Shown here piece by piece: positions 9,495 to 18,091 of a DNA stretch of 64,000 nt. Position 1 is the first letter of the stretch; every line of letters begins with the position of its first letter. The position numbers and the translations under genes were made by a program. The stretch lies in the NCBI RefSeq assembly GCF_007741515.1, contig NZ_CP036263.1, forward strand, positions 3,707,178-3,771,177, written 5' to 3'. The DNA comes from Adhaeretor mobilis (GTDB lineage Bacteria > Planctomycetota > Planctomycetia > Pirellulales > Lacipirellulaceae). The notes beneath the pieces are model-generated. The model was not told the DNA's origin, ran no database searches, and was given only the letters and a program-made list of their open reading frames with translations.

Positions 9495-11030
9495 ATGGCT
9501 GTCCGAACTCTGACTCTCTTCTGTGCGGCAATGACTGTCGTGCTGGCATCTTCTTCTCAAGCTGCGTTTGAGAAGGAAGCGGTAAAGTGGCGGAACAACC
9601 TGGACGCTGCCAAAATCGAAGCCGCCCAAAGCGGTCGGCTCGTACTATTGCACTTCTACACGAAGAGTTGCGGCCCGTGCCGGATGTTGGACAAGAATGT
9701 GTTCAGCCAACCAAGAGTCGCTCAATCGATTGAACAGAACTATGTGCCCGTGAAGGTAGATGCCGAAGTGTCGCCTGCACTGCGCGCAGCCTATCGCATT
9801 GAACGAGTTCCCACGGAAGTGATCATTACCGCTGAAGGCACTCCTGTTGGCAGCATGGGCAGTCCCGCCAAGGCAGGCGACTATGTCGATCGACTTAGCC
9901 AAGTGGCAAACCATTTCCGTCAAACCAATGCTCATCTCACCCAGACCAGTCATCAGGCCGCTTCACACGTCAACAGTGCCTATGCTGGGCTGGATGTTAA
10001 GAGCACGGCATCACCTACGCCACCTGCCGCTGGCCCCGTAGTCACTCAGAACCCTTACGTTGCGAGTAACAAGGCACCGACCTCGCAACAAATGGCAACC
10101 CAAGCCGCCCCTGCTGGTGGTCGCTATGCGTCGGAGCAAGTACCCGCGGCCGTGCAACCTCCTGTCGCTCAGCCGCCCACCTACGCAGCTCAAGCAACGG
10201 CGACCTCGCCCGCTCCTGCGGTAGCGCCCCCCTCGCCTGCACTTGCAAATTCAATGGCTGCTTCAACGGGTCCGCAAATGCCATCCAACGCGATGCCCCA
10301 GAGCTACCGCAACCCTTACGTCGCTGAGTCCAAACCTCCAGCAACTACGTCCATTCCAAAGCCTGCTATGACTACCCAGCAAGCACCGGCTCTAACGGCA
10401 GTCGCTGTCCAGCAGCCTGCTCCAGCCCCAGCACAGGCGGCACCGAACCAAGTGGCACCGGTTCAATCTGCTCCGACCAAGCCAATTGTCGCCACGCAAC
10501 CGACTCCCATCAAAGCTGTTGTTGCCGTCGCTGCTAGTCCCACAAATTCTACCGTAGATAATACGATCACCCCGACTGTGGCTACACCGGGCGCTTCCGC
10601 GCAAGCAACTCTGGCCAGTAATACACAAGAGGTAGCTGCGGGCACAGCGACTTTGGGGTTCGATGGATATTGCCCGGTCTCTTTGAAGCACGCCAACAAG
10701 TGGGTTAAGGGCAAAGCCGAGTACGGACTCGTGCATCGCGATCGTCTCTACCTGTTCGTAGGCGAAAAAGAACGTCAGCAGTTCTTCGCTAACGCGGATG
10801 CCTACAGCCCGGTGTTCTCAGGTCTTGATCCCGTGCTGATGCTTGACCAGCAAGCCTCTGTGCCCGGCTCGCGCCAGTTTGGATATCGCCATAAGGGCGC
10901 CTTCTACCTGTTCGCGAATCAAGTCACCATGCAAAAATTTGCACAGAACCCTGATGTCTACTCTGCAAACGTACGCCAAGCCATGGCACGTATCGACGGC
11001 TTGGACACCGACGGCACCATTCGTCGCTAG
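9495..11030 (+). CDS. Secreted thioredoxin-fold protein with Pro/Ala/Gln-rich linker and C-terminal YHS-like domain
   Basis: The 511-residue product begins with a signal peptide (hydrophobic to about residue 24, SSQAA cleavage region). A thioredoxin-like domain follows (about 27-145) with a redox motif CGPC at 59-62 and the cis-Pro region RVPTEV. Residues about 150-390 are a low-complexity linker of Pro, Ala, Gln, Thr and Val. The C-terminal part (about 395-495) starts GFDGYCPVSL and resembles the YHS family, associated with metal or copper proteins; a second partial repeat (FGYRHKGAFYLFANQ) follows. The combination suggests an envelope thiol reductase or metal-handling protein on a long flexible tether. 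It stands alone, with a structured terminator-like element downstream. Partner proteins are unknown. Confidence 0.85.
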   Translation: MAVRTLTLFCAAMTVVLASSSQAAFEKEAVKWRNNLDAAKIEAAQSGRLVLLHFYTKSCGPCRMLDKNVFSQPRVAQSIEQNYVPVKVDAEVSPALRAAYRIERVPTEVIITAEGTPVGSMGSPAKAGDYVDRLSQVANHFRQTNAHLTQTSHQAASHVNSAYAGLDVKSTASPTPPAAGPVVTQNPYVASNKAPTSQQMATQAAPAGGRYASEQVPAAVQPPVAQPPTYAAQATATSPAPAVAPPSPALANSMAASTGPQMPSNAMPQSYRNPYVAESKPPATTSIPKPAMTTQQAPALTAVAVQQPAPAPAQAAPNQVAPVQSAPTKPIVATQPTPIKAVVAVAASPTNSTVDNTITPTVATPGASAQATLASNTQEVAAGTATLGFDGYCPVSLKHANKWVKGKAEYGLVHRDRLYLFVGEKERQQFFANADAYSPVFSGLDPVLMLDQQASVPGSRQFGYRHKGAFYLFANQVTMQKFAQNPDVYSANVRQAMARIDGLDTDGTIRR

Positions 11031-11133
11031 GTGCTGCGTGTTCTTGAGGGACTGAATCGTTTCAAGTTACTTGAAACCAGGGGTTTTTCAACTTTTGTTG
11101 TTCAATCGGATACGAAGAGCTAATCTAACACTT

Positions 11134-11244
11134 AGCCTTTCCAGCCGAGATGTCGTCGGCTAACTGGACCTAAGACTCAGTAGACCCGCCGGGTACCTCG
11201 AGAGCCTGGCAAACCTGAGACGGCCCGACTGGAAAGGCTTTTTT
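11134..11244 (+). terminator. Multibranched structured RNA element ending in a T-run
   Basis: AGCCTTTCCAG (11134-11144) pairs perfectly with CTGGAAAGGCT (11229-11239), which runs straight into a six-T tract (11239-11244). The 84-nt interior is itself structured: CCGA/TCGG (11145-11148 with 11156-11159), and CTCAG/CTGAG (11176-11180 with 11215-11219) enclosing GCCGGG/CCTGGC (11188-11193 with 11205-11210). This makes a branched RNA closed by an 11-bp stem. The simplest role is a large terminator for the gene ending at 11030. A separate small RNA or 3'-UTR-derived RNA is an alternative. I do not recognise it as SRP RNA, tmRNA, RNase P RNA or a known riboswitch. Confidence 0.55.
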
Positions 11245-11289
11245 GTTGCGCCAATGCTTTTCGGCATGGGAAGGCGAAACCGTATGCGA

Positions 11290-14200
11290 TTAGCTGAACG
11301 TATTTTCTAGCAATGCATCCACAAGTTCGACCGATTCAGTTCCCGCCTCTTTCGAATTCGTTTCCTCAGTATCGAACTCAGCGAAATCGAACGGCGATAA
11401 GACTCGCTTGTCGGCTTCGCCGTAGCTGGCGAACACTGCTTCTGCGATTGGCTCCTGAGAGTTTGCCTGTCGATCATTGAGCGTTTCAAGAACGGCATCG
11501 GCCAACACAGCGGCGATCGCAAGTGACGGTGAAGGAGAAGACGCAAGCGATTGCCCAGCCTCTGAACTCGCAGTTGCGACAGCAGGAGGCGAGTTGGGTG
11601 CAACGCCGTAGCCACTATGCCAGGCGTCGAGGTCAGCGGCATCCACATCGGCGTCGTTGTCCGCGTCGCCATCAGCTTTGGTGGCATTGGGAGTTCCAAA
11701 GCCGACTTGCCACGTTAAGAAATCGAACCCATCGACGTGCGCATCGTCATTGAAGTCGGCCGGCTGGGCTTGGAGTTCGACCGCACCAATATCGATCACC
11801 ACATCTGCTGGTGCATTGCCATCCACGACGCGTCCATAGGGAATGCCGCGCTGGTCGAAAGGCAGGGCATCGTCGGTCCAAGCAATACCGTCAGGATCAT
11901 TCGGATTGAAGGCGATGTTCCCGGCATCCAGCACCGGGCTATCAACCCGTGGCATGTGCGTTGGAGTCGGCCCGCCATTGTGGCGAAGCGGTTCGAGCAG
12001 TGGATCAATCGCTCCGCCCGTGTCGCCGCCTACATAGTTGCCATTGGCGTCGTTGGAGATGAGGCCCGTTTCAGTAAGCCCGGCCACGCCCGAGTTGTGG
12101 CCGATAAAGGAATGCGAGTAGGCAGCATCTGGAAGGTAGTCGCCCGGCAATCCCGCCCCGAAGGTGTTGCCTGCCAAGATGGAGTGGCTAATCGGCAGAG
12201 AGGTGGGAGATGGGGAATAGATTGCCCCTCCTTCGTTCCCCGCATGGTTATCGACGATCGTGCTGTGAGCAATAGTTTGAAGAATATCTGGGGAACTAGG
12301 GAAAGAAATCGCACCACCCTGATCGCTGGCTGTATTGTTGGTGAGTGTTGACTGTAAGAGTCGCAAGCCGTCAACATGGATCGCACCGCCAGAGCCGTTG
12401 GTAGCTTCGTTGTAGGCGAAGGTGGAATTCAGGATGACCGCCAAATTGTAGCTACTATACAGGCCACCGCCTTCGCTAGCTTTATTATGCGAAACGTTGG
12501 AGTACTCCAGGATCAATTGAGTAATCCCCAAGATACCCCCACCGTACTGGGTTGCTGTGTTGTTGGTGACAATGCTATGGGATAGGTGCGGGTAGGGAGA
12601 GTAGATGTCACTACCTATGAGAGCTCCGCCGCCAGCCTCGGCCCTGTTGCTATCGATGAGCGAATCTCGAATTTGTATCCATCTTCCTAACGCATAGATT
12701 CCTCCCCCAGAACCTGTTGTGGAGTTTCGAGCAATTGTGGAATCAATCACACTGATTAGGTTTGGATTGTTAGAAGCAGCCTGGCTGTAGTAGTATATCC
12801 CCCCTCCAAGTGCACCATTGGGTGCGCTGTTGTCAATGACTTTCGTGTCGCGAAGGGTAATCAGCTGTGAATCCCCTGGCGAAGACAAACCGTCAGTGCC
12901 AAGAATCCCCAAACCTCCGCCACCTCCATCTGTTACGAAATCCATGGCCGAAATCTCATTGTCGGCGAACGTAGAACCAACAATATCTATCGCAACCGAT
13001 TCAAATACCCTCTCAACATCAATAAACGCACCGCCACCTACATGTGCGGTATTTTGAACGAACGAAGTGCGGAGAACTTGAACCTCCGCATTCCCGTTGT
13101 CAAACTCTGAACCCAAGACATTGTCGGGGGCGTCATAGTAGAGTCCGCCTCCGCCACCTCTCAAGTTCGCTGCTGCTAAATTTTCCGCGAAGTGGCTATC
13201 TGCGATTGCAAAGAAATTTGCAATCACATAGAGACCTCCGCCTAAACCATCTCTAACAAAGGCCTGATTCTTCTCAAAGACTGAATCAGTAATAGTGACT
13301 GCTCGGGCTTCCAGAAATGCGCCACCTCCTGATGCTGAAAGACCTTCCGAAAAGGTAACGCTGTCGAGAACTATCGAATCGAGGTTGGTGGCGTGAACAC
13401 CTCCCCCGTTTCCACCTTGAAACGTAGCGACATTAACGACACTGTTGTTGAGGAACTGGGTGTCTATGATCGTCAGCGATCGAGTCGCTAGACCCGATCT
13501 AGAGCCTACGACTCTCAACCCACCACCATGCGAATCTCTCGATCCCCACAGACCGCTGATTCGATTGCTAGAGAAAGTGGAACCCGAGACTACGACCGTT
13601 GAGTCGCGGGCGAATGCTCCAGCTCCACCACCTCCACTCACAAAGGGGGTTAACACATTGTCAGTGATCGTTGAGTCCATCAGCGTAAGGTCGCCGCCCT
13701 CCAGGTATACTCCCGCACCACTCTCCCCCTTGGAAGTGTTGGAGGACACGACAACATCAGAAAGCATCAAATTTCCGTCTCTCACATAAACACCCCCACC
13801 CGTGTTTTCTCTGAACGTCGATGAAAAGAGATCGAGTGAGCCAAAGCGATGATAGATCCCGCCACCAACAGTAGCCGAGTTTTCAAGGATGCTGACATTG
13901 CTTAGAGTAAGATTTGCCGACGACCGAATTGCCCCGCCTGCCTTGTCGGAATCACTGCCCGTGAGTGTGACGCCGCTGATCGAAACGTCCTGCGGAGCCG
14001 AAGATGAGACGGCAATATGAAAGATGCGCGCACCTTGGCCATCGTGCTCATCGGGCGTCACGTCCAATGGCGAGGCGTCGATCGTTAGCAGGTCGTCTCC
14101 AGGGCCGACGATTTCAACGTTGGTGCTTATCACTAGTGCCGAATTGCCATTGGAGGTGGAGTCTTCTCCGATAATCGCTAGCTCAAGCGTTTGTGGTCCG

Positions 14201-14415
14201 CCGGAAAACAGCGAGCTTGCGAATTCAATGCGGTCTGCATCGGGGTTGGCGTTGGCGAGGTCGAGTGCCTCGCGGAGCGTCGTGAACTGATCTACATCGA
14301 CATTGTCGAGCAGCGAGTCAACCACGTGGGTGGCGAGCATGCGGCGGTCTTCAAGTGCTTCGACCCTGAGACGACGGCCTACACGAGAAGAGATCCCACT
14401 GTTTGGCTGAGGCAT
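11290..14415 (-). CDS. Large surface protein: LEPR-type N-terminal motif, beta-helix repeats, dockerin-like end
   Basis: About 1041 residues from the ATG at 14415, where the conserved planctomycete N-terminus RLRVEALEDRRMLA follows at once; an in-frame start at 14517 would add 34 unlike residues. This LExR-x-LA motif marks many large exported planctomycete proteins, though its mechanism is unknown. The body is a long right-handed parallel beta-helix built of repeats such as GGGIYxxG, SxFxxNxA and ITDNxxxxGGG, as in polymorphic outer-membrane and choice-of-anchor Q proteins. A dockerin-type pair (DFNDDAHVDGFDFLTWQ, DADNDADVDAADLDAW) sits near residues 910-960, followed by an acidic tail. It is probably secreted or surface-attached, with adhesion or glycan binding as plausible roles. 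No catalytic residues are evident. Confidence 0.85.
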   Translation of the reverse strand: MPQPNSGISSRVGRRLRVEALEDRRMLATHVVDSLLDNVDVDQFTTLREALDLANANPDADRIEFASSLFSGGPQTLELAIIGEDSTSNGNSALVISTNVEIVGPGDDLLTIDASPLDVTPDEHDGQGARIFHIAVSSSAPQDVSISGVTLTGSDSDKAGGAIRSSANLTLSNVSILENSATVGGGIYHRFGSLDLFSSTFRENTGGGVYVRDGNLMLSDVVVSSNTSKGESGAGVYLEGGDLTLMDSTITDNVLTPFVSGGGGAGAFARDSTVVVSGSTFSSNRISGLWGSRDSHGGGLRVVGSRSGLATRSLTIIDTQFLNNSVVNVATFQGGNGGGVHATNLDSIVLDSVTFSEGLSASGGGAFLEARAVTITDSVFEKNQAFVRDGLGGGLYVIANFFAIADSHFAENLAAANLRGGGGGLYYDAPDNVLGSEFDNGNAEVQVLRTSFVQNTAHVGGGAFIDVERVFESVAIDIVGSTFADNEISAMDFVTDGGGGGLGILGTDGLSSPGDSQLITLRDTKVIDNSAPNGALGGGIYYYSQAASNNPNLISVIDSTIARNSTTGSGGGIYALGRWIQIRDSLIDSNRAEAGGGALIGSDIYSPYPHLSHSIVTNNTATQYGGGILGITQLILEYSNVSHNKASEGGGLYSSYNLAVILNSTFAYNEATNGSGGAIHVDGLRLLQSTLTNNTASDQGGAISFPSSPDILQTIAHSTIVDNHAGNEGGAIYSPSPTSLPISHSILAGNTFGAGLPGDYLPDAAYSHSFIGHNSGVAGLTETGLISNDANGNYVGGDTGGAIDPLLEPLRHNGGPTPTHMPRVDSPVLDAGNIAFNPNDPDGIAWTDDALPFDQRGIPYGRVVDGNAPADVVIDIGAVELQAQPADFNDDAHVDGFDFLTWQVGFGTPNATKADGDADNDADVDAADLDAWHSGYGVAPNSPPAVATASSEAGQSLASSPSPSLAIAAVLADAVLETLNDRQANSQEPIAEAVFASYGEADKRVLSPFDFAEFDTEETNSKEAGTESVELVDALLENTFS

Positions 14416-14610
14416 AGCGGTCAATCGCTGCGGAAAAGGTGAACAGGCGAACCGGGCCGTTCTGGCCCCGCATCGGCGCTGGCACCAATCAAGCAATCGG
14501 CGCACAACGCTTCGCAAGAGTGCATTTTAGCAGCGAATCTCGATATTGCACGCGATTGGCAGCTTGCGGCTTAGCAGCGTCCCGAACCAGCGACCTCTTA
14601 TGGGACAATC

Positions 14611-15324
14611 CTACTCAGGCTTGTCTTGCTTGAGCGTTCGTTGCAATCGAATCACCTGGGCACGGACTTCTTCCATGCTCGGGTTGAGCCGCAGCGTGCG
14701 GCGGAAGGACTCCAGAGCAGAAAGGAGGGATCCCTGCGAGAGATAAGCGTGCCCCATGATCGAGGCGGCTTGGAAGTGGTAGGCGTTGATTTCCAGCGCC
14801 TGGTTGCAATCACGAACCGCTGCTTCGTACTGTCCTAGTTGGTAGTACGCCGCGCCACGCTGATACCACGCTTGAGCGATCCAAGGAGTTTGCTGAATGA
14901 GCTTTGCGGCCAGCGTAGCAGCGCGGTCGTATTCACGATCGTCGAGCTGCTCTTCGATGGCCACCAGCATCCGTTGGTCGGCTGCTGTGCCGACGCGCAT
15001 CCACAGACGACAGATTGCTTGCTCCGCGAGAGTACGTACTCCGCGATCAGAGTCGGCAAGCGCACAGCCAACGATGTTGTTCGCTGTGTAGTCGGCCAAG
15101 CGACCGAGCGCAAGAATAGCTGCCCGGCGGGAGGAGCGATGTCCCTCGAGAGCGATCCGCTGGAGCGTACCGACGAAGTAACGACGGGAAGTGAGACGCA
15201 CGAACGCAGTCACGTCTTGATCGACGAGGTACTGCTCGTACCATTCCACCAGCAACGGACCTGGGTGATAATCGTCTTCCACGGGACTGCTCGATCGATT
15301 GAAAGGGTTGGTCGGTCTTTGCAT
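14611..15324 (-). CDS. HEAT-like plus TPR repeat protein
   Basis: A 237-residue protein from the ATG at 15324 (MQRPTNPFNR). A longer frame to 15483 would run into the divergent neighbour and looks non-coding at its start. The first half has alpha-helical HEAT-like repeats (RRAAILALGRLADY, RGVRTLAEQAICRLW). The second half is a clear tetratricopeptide array (WYQRGAAYYQLGQYEAAVRD, ASIMGHAYLSQGSLLSALES). No signal peptide is visible, so it is likely a cytoplasmic scaffold or protein-interaction factor. It is divergent from the STN-domain gene with a 144-bp gap, so the two may share a control region. Specific partner unknown. Confidence 0.8.
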   Translation of the reverse strand: MQRPTNPFNRSSSPVEDDYHPGPLLVEWYEQYLVDQDVTAFVRLTSRRYFVGTLQRIALEGHRSSRRAAILALGRLADYTANNIVGCALADSDRGVRTLAEQAICRLWMRVGTAADQRMLVAIEEQLDDREYDRAATLAAKLIQQTPWIAQAWYQRGAAYYQLGQYEAAVRDCNQALEINAYHFQAASIMGHAYLSQGSLLSALESFRRTLRLNPSMEEVRAQVIRLQRTLKQDKPE

Positions 15325-15468
15325 TACAATAAGTGTGCCACTACCCTCGATTCTAATTGCAGGATTTTGACTCACAACGGAAAATAGAGAGAGCAGTCGA
15401 AGTTGCGTTACTTTCCCACGGTCTTCAAGAAAATGCTTGACATCCCTATGCCTAGAAGGTTGTGCAAA

Positions 15469-16593
15469 ATGTGGCGTTTCCAATTTCTGGGCACGCTCGT
15501 TTTCATACTCTTCATGGGAATGGCTACAAACGGCCTTACGAAGCCCACGGCGGCTGCCCGTGAGCTTTCGCGACGGCTAAGCACGCGTGTGTCGCTCTTG
15601 TGGCAAGGGCAAGAACTGCGAACTGCCCTCAGACGGCTGGAAGAACGTCACGGCATTGCCATTTGGCTGGATCGTCGCGTAGACCCGAATCAGCAGTTTG
15701 ACCTCACGATTAGTGACTCAATGCTGTACGAGGCACTCAAGGCGATTGCGAATAGCTGCGATGCGCGGGCAGTGTGTTTCGAATCGCTCGTGTACTTAGG
15801 CCCGCAGGAAACGGCCGAGGAATTAGCGACGCTCAACGAATTAGCCAGCAAGAGCCTGCTTCGCACCCCTGCAGGGCGTCCAAGGCGCTGGCTGGAAAAC
15901 AGCAGCCCGGCGTGGGATACGCCAACCGAGCCTAAGCAACTGCTCGAAAGACTTGCTAGCGAATGTGGGGCGAATCTTTCCGGAGCAGAACTCCTACCGC
16001 ACGACCTGTGGCATCCTAACAATTATCCCGCCATGCGGCGCATTCAGTGGGCAACGCTATTACTTGCTGGGTTCGATCTACAATGTCGGGTGGATTTGCG
16101 AACAGGAAATTTACTCATCGAGCAACTAGAGCGACCGGTAGTTATTCGTAAGAAATACGCCAGCAAGCCGAAACTACAAAGCTTGCTAGAGGAACATCCG
16201 CCGGCTTCACAGCGAATCATTGGTAATGAGCAAGTTGTCGCAGGCACGGTCGAATACCACCAGCGCCTGCAAGACTTGTTAGATGGCAAGCAACCAACGT
16301 CACGTTCAGAGCCGTCACGTTCTGAGATTGGCAACCAGCCTGCGAATGACCAGCTGAAGTTCACGCTTACGATTAAGAACCAGCCGGTTGGGGCAGTGCT
16401 CGATCAGATCGCAAAACAGTTGAAACTTGAAGTCGAGTGGGACGACGAGGCCGAGGCACGTCGCAACGAGCTGGTAAACTGCCAAGTCAAGGAGGTGCCG
16501 CTGGAAGGGTTAATGCGCGCGGTACTCGCTCCGGCTAAGCTGCAAGCAGTGAAAACGGACAGCGGCTATCGCGTAGAATCCGCTGGCGGCTAA
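15469..16593 (+). CDS. Exported protein with STN-like (secretin/TonB short N-terminal) domains
   Basis: I place the start at the ATG at 15469, which has AGAAGG nine bases upstream and begins a good signal peptide (WRFQFLGTLVFILFMGMA); in-frame starts exist at 15433, 15448 and a TTG at 15403. The mature part has two STN-like segments: one near the N-terminus (LLWQGQELRTALRRLEERHG...) and one at the C-terminus (FTLTIKNQPVGAVLDQIAKQL). In secretins and TonB receptors such domains sit in the periplasm and contact signal or assembly partners. Here no secretin pore or beta-barrel follows. The function is unknown; a periplasmic adaptor is a reasonable guess. The stop overlaps the convergent gene end by 4 bp. 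Confidence 0.75.
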   Translation: MWRFQFLGTLVFILFMGMATNGLTKPTAAARELSRRLSTRVSLLWQGQELRTALRRLEERHGIAIWLDRRVDPNQQFDLTISDSMLYEALKAIANSCDARAVCFESLVYLGPQETAEELATLNELASKSLLRTPAGRPRRWLENSSPAWDTPTEPKQLLERLASECGANLSGAELLPHDLWHPNNYPAMRRIQWATLLLAGFDLQCRVDLRTGNLLIEQLERPVVIRKKYASKPKLQSLLEEHPPASQRIIGNEQVVAGTVEYHQRLQDLLDGKQPTSRSEPSRSEIGNQPANDQLKFTLTIKNQPVGAVLDQIAKQLKLEVEWDDEAEARRNELVNCQVKEVPLEGLMRAVLAPAKLQAVKTDSGYRVESAGG

Positions 16594-16892
16594 CTCACCA
16601 AACGACCGAGTTGCTCTTTCATCTCGGATTCGATCTTGCCTTTGAACATCGCAGCCGCGAAGGGCAGATTGCCGCTGACTTGCAATGCTTTGTCTTCGGC
16701 AGTGATATCGCCAGCGATCTTGATACCAAAGGTCTTGAAGCCGAAACTCAGCGTGTTGTCGTTCCAGGTCTGGTCAAGATCGCTGACCTGATCCTTGAAC
16801 TTCGCCTGCATGGATTCGGTGAAGCGTTCTAGGCGAGATTTCGCTTCTTCTGCAGTGAGAGAGTGAGGAATCGTTATGTTGAATTTGGGCAC
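16590..16892 (-). CDS. Polyhydroxyalkanoic acid system (PHA_gran_rgn-type) small protein
   Basis: About 100 residues from a GTG at 16892 (VPKFNITIPHSLTAEEA); a TTG at 16946 would add 18 residues that do not fit the family. The pattern of an N-terminal strand, an amphipathic helix (SRLERFTESMQAKF), strands around LSFGFKTFGIKIAGDI and a final LPFAAAMFKGKIESEM resembles the family annotated as putative polyhydroxyalkanoate granule-region proteins. The true function of that family is poorly known. It is probably cytoplasmic. Its last bases overlap the convergent STN gene. The preceding small gene is 84 bp upstream on the same strand. Confidence 0.7.
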   Translation of the reverse strand: MPKFNITIPHSLTAEEAKSRLERFTESMQAKFKDQVSDLDQTWNDNTLSFGFKTFGIKIAGDITAEDKALQVSGNLPFAAAMFKGKIESEMKEQLGRLVS

Positions 16893-16975
16893 GAAAGACT
16901 CGGTCGAGATAAATAGGGCGTGAAATTCTGCTCGCCACAGGGTCAATAACCCCAGCGCGAACGAGCCCGATGCGG

Positions 16976-17191
16976 TTAGGGCTCGGTGTCGTCTTGATTC
17001 GTGTCATCGTAGTCGATTCGGTCCGCCCCGTGCCAGAGCGGTAGTCCGGCTTTTACACGAGCTGCCATGACTTCCAGCTTCTCGTCGGAGCCGGGCATCG
17101 CCTTCGTGCTGTCGAAATGTTCCTCGGGAGTCGAGGCCGGCTCGTAGTTCCACTTGCCTTCTCTGATTGCGTCGAGAACCGAAGTCAGCAC
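16976..17191 (-). CDS. Small hypothetical protein with strong ribosome site
   Basis: A 71-residue acidic protein starting at a GTG at 17191. An almost ideal Shine-Dalgarno sequence (AGGAGG, about 7 bases before the GTG) supports a real gene despite its size. The sequence has an N-terminal helix (LTSVLDAIREGKW), a Pro/Glu-rich middle (STPEEHFDSTKAMPGSDEKLEVMAARVKAGLPLW) and a very acidic tail (DYDDTNQDDTEP). I recognise no family, transmembrane segment or signal. It sits between MfnB and the PHA-type gene on the same strand and might be co-transcribed with the latter. Confidence 0.65.
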   Translation of the reverse strand: MLTSVLDAIREGKWNYEPASTPEEHFDSTKAMPGSDEKLEVMAARVKAGLPLWHGADRIDYDDTNQDDTEP

Positions 17192-17308
17192 AGCAAACCT
17201 CCTGGTCGGTGTAGCGATGAGGCGAGCCGGGAGGCCTATTCCGGCAGGCGAATTGTAAAGCTAGCAGCTTCACGCACTTCCGCGAGTATCCGGGTTTTTA
17301 CGCACGTG

Positions 17309-18091
17309 TCAAGAAAATTTGCCATTTCTAGTGCGAATGAGTCTGACAAATTTGCTGACCTTGCCCGCGTCGAGCGGCCCACTCCGCTCACCGCGGCAGA
17401 CAGCTCCGCGGACGGCAATGAGATCGATCAGCTCCAACGGCAGCTGCGTAACGTCTGCGAATCGTAGTTTTCCGGCAACCACGGTCCGCATATTATGCGA
17501 TTTTGCCTCGCTCAGAATTTGGGCAAGAACCTTTGTGGAAAGGTGGGAACTCAGCGGGCCCAATGATTTGTCGAAGGTGTCGATTAGTAACGTGCTGCCT
17601 GAGAATTCGCCAGCAAGGCCAAGGACCTCGCTCGGGGAAGGAGCCCGAGCCGCCACGTAGTCAGCATAGCAGACGGCTACCAGCCCCTTGCCGGCTGCTG
17701 CAAGTTGTGCTGCGGCGTTGAGCCATAACTTCTGCCAGTGGGGTATCTCGCTACAGCCTGCTAGTCCCAACTTCAGTAAGTCGACTCCTGTAATGTTGAG
17801 AAGTTCCTGCGCTGGCGAGTCGGGCCAATCCAGCAGTTCCCCAGCTGCGGCTGACACGGGTGCGCGATTGCCGACAAGATTCACCACTTCCTCAGCGATC
17901 GCTGAAGCGACCGCTCCAAGGGCGCCGCGGCTCGGCTCTTTGAGATCGATCCAATCGACGCCGCCGTCCAGCGTAACTTGTGCTTCCAAGGCATCGCGAA
18001 CGCTAACAAGTAATTGCGTTTGCCTGGAAGATTCCAGCGATTTCGAATCGAAAGTGCTTGAAACGTTTGGGCTAGAATCGAGACGACTCAT
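17309..18091 (-). CDS. mfnB: (5-formylfuran-3-yl)methyl phosphate synthase-like protein (MfnB/DUF556)
   Basis: The 260-residue product matches the MfnB family, a TIM barrel that condenses two glyceraldehyde-3-phosphate molecules to the furan precursor of methanofuran. Active-site-type lysines are in DWIDLKEPSRGALG (Lys about 51) and LLKLGLAG (Lys about 107), and a DTFDKSLG motif follows. Planctomycetes are known to carry tetrahydromethanopterin/methanofuran-linked C1 enzymes for formaldehyde handling, so the gene fits the lineage. Its start overlaps the stop of the upstream membrane-protein gene by 4 bp, so the two are translationally coupled. No other C1 gene is in the window. The first 24 residues are a lineage-specific extension. 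Confidence 0.85.
   Translation of the reverse strand: MSRLDSSPNVSSTFDSKSLESSRQTQLLVSVRDALEAQVTLDGGVDWIDLKEPSRGALGAVASAIAEEVVNLVGNRAPVSAAAGELLDWPDSPAQELLNITGVDLLKLGLAGCSEIPHWQKLWLNAAAQLAAAGKGLVAVCYADYVAARAPSPSEVLGLAGEFSGSTLLIDTFDKSLGPLSSHLSTKVLAQILSEAKSHNMRTVVAGKLRFADVTQLPLELIDLIAVRGAVCRGERSGPLDAGKVSKFVRLIRTRNGKFS

Noticed and set aside
11134..11244. SRP RNA, tmRNA, RNase P RNA or a known riboswitch at the structured element
   Set aside because: None of the conserved sequence cores of those RNAs is present; only the fold is unusual.
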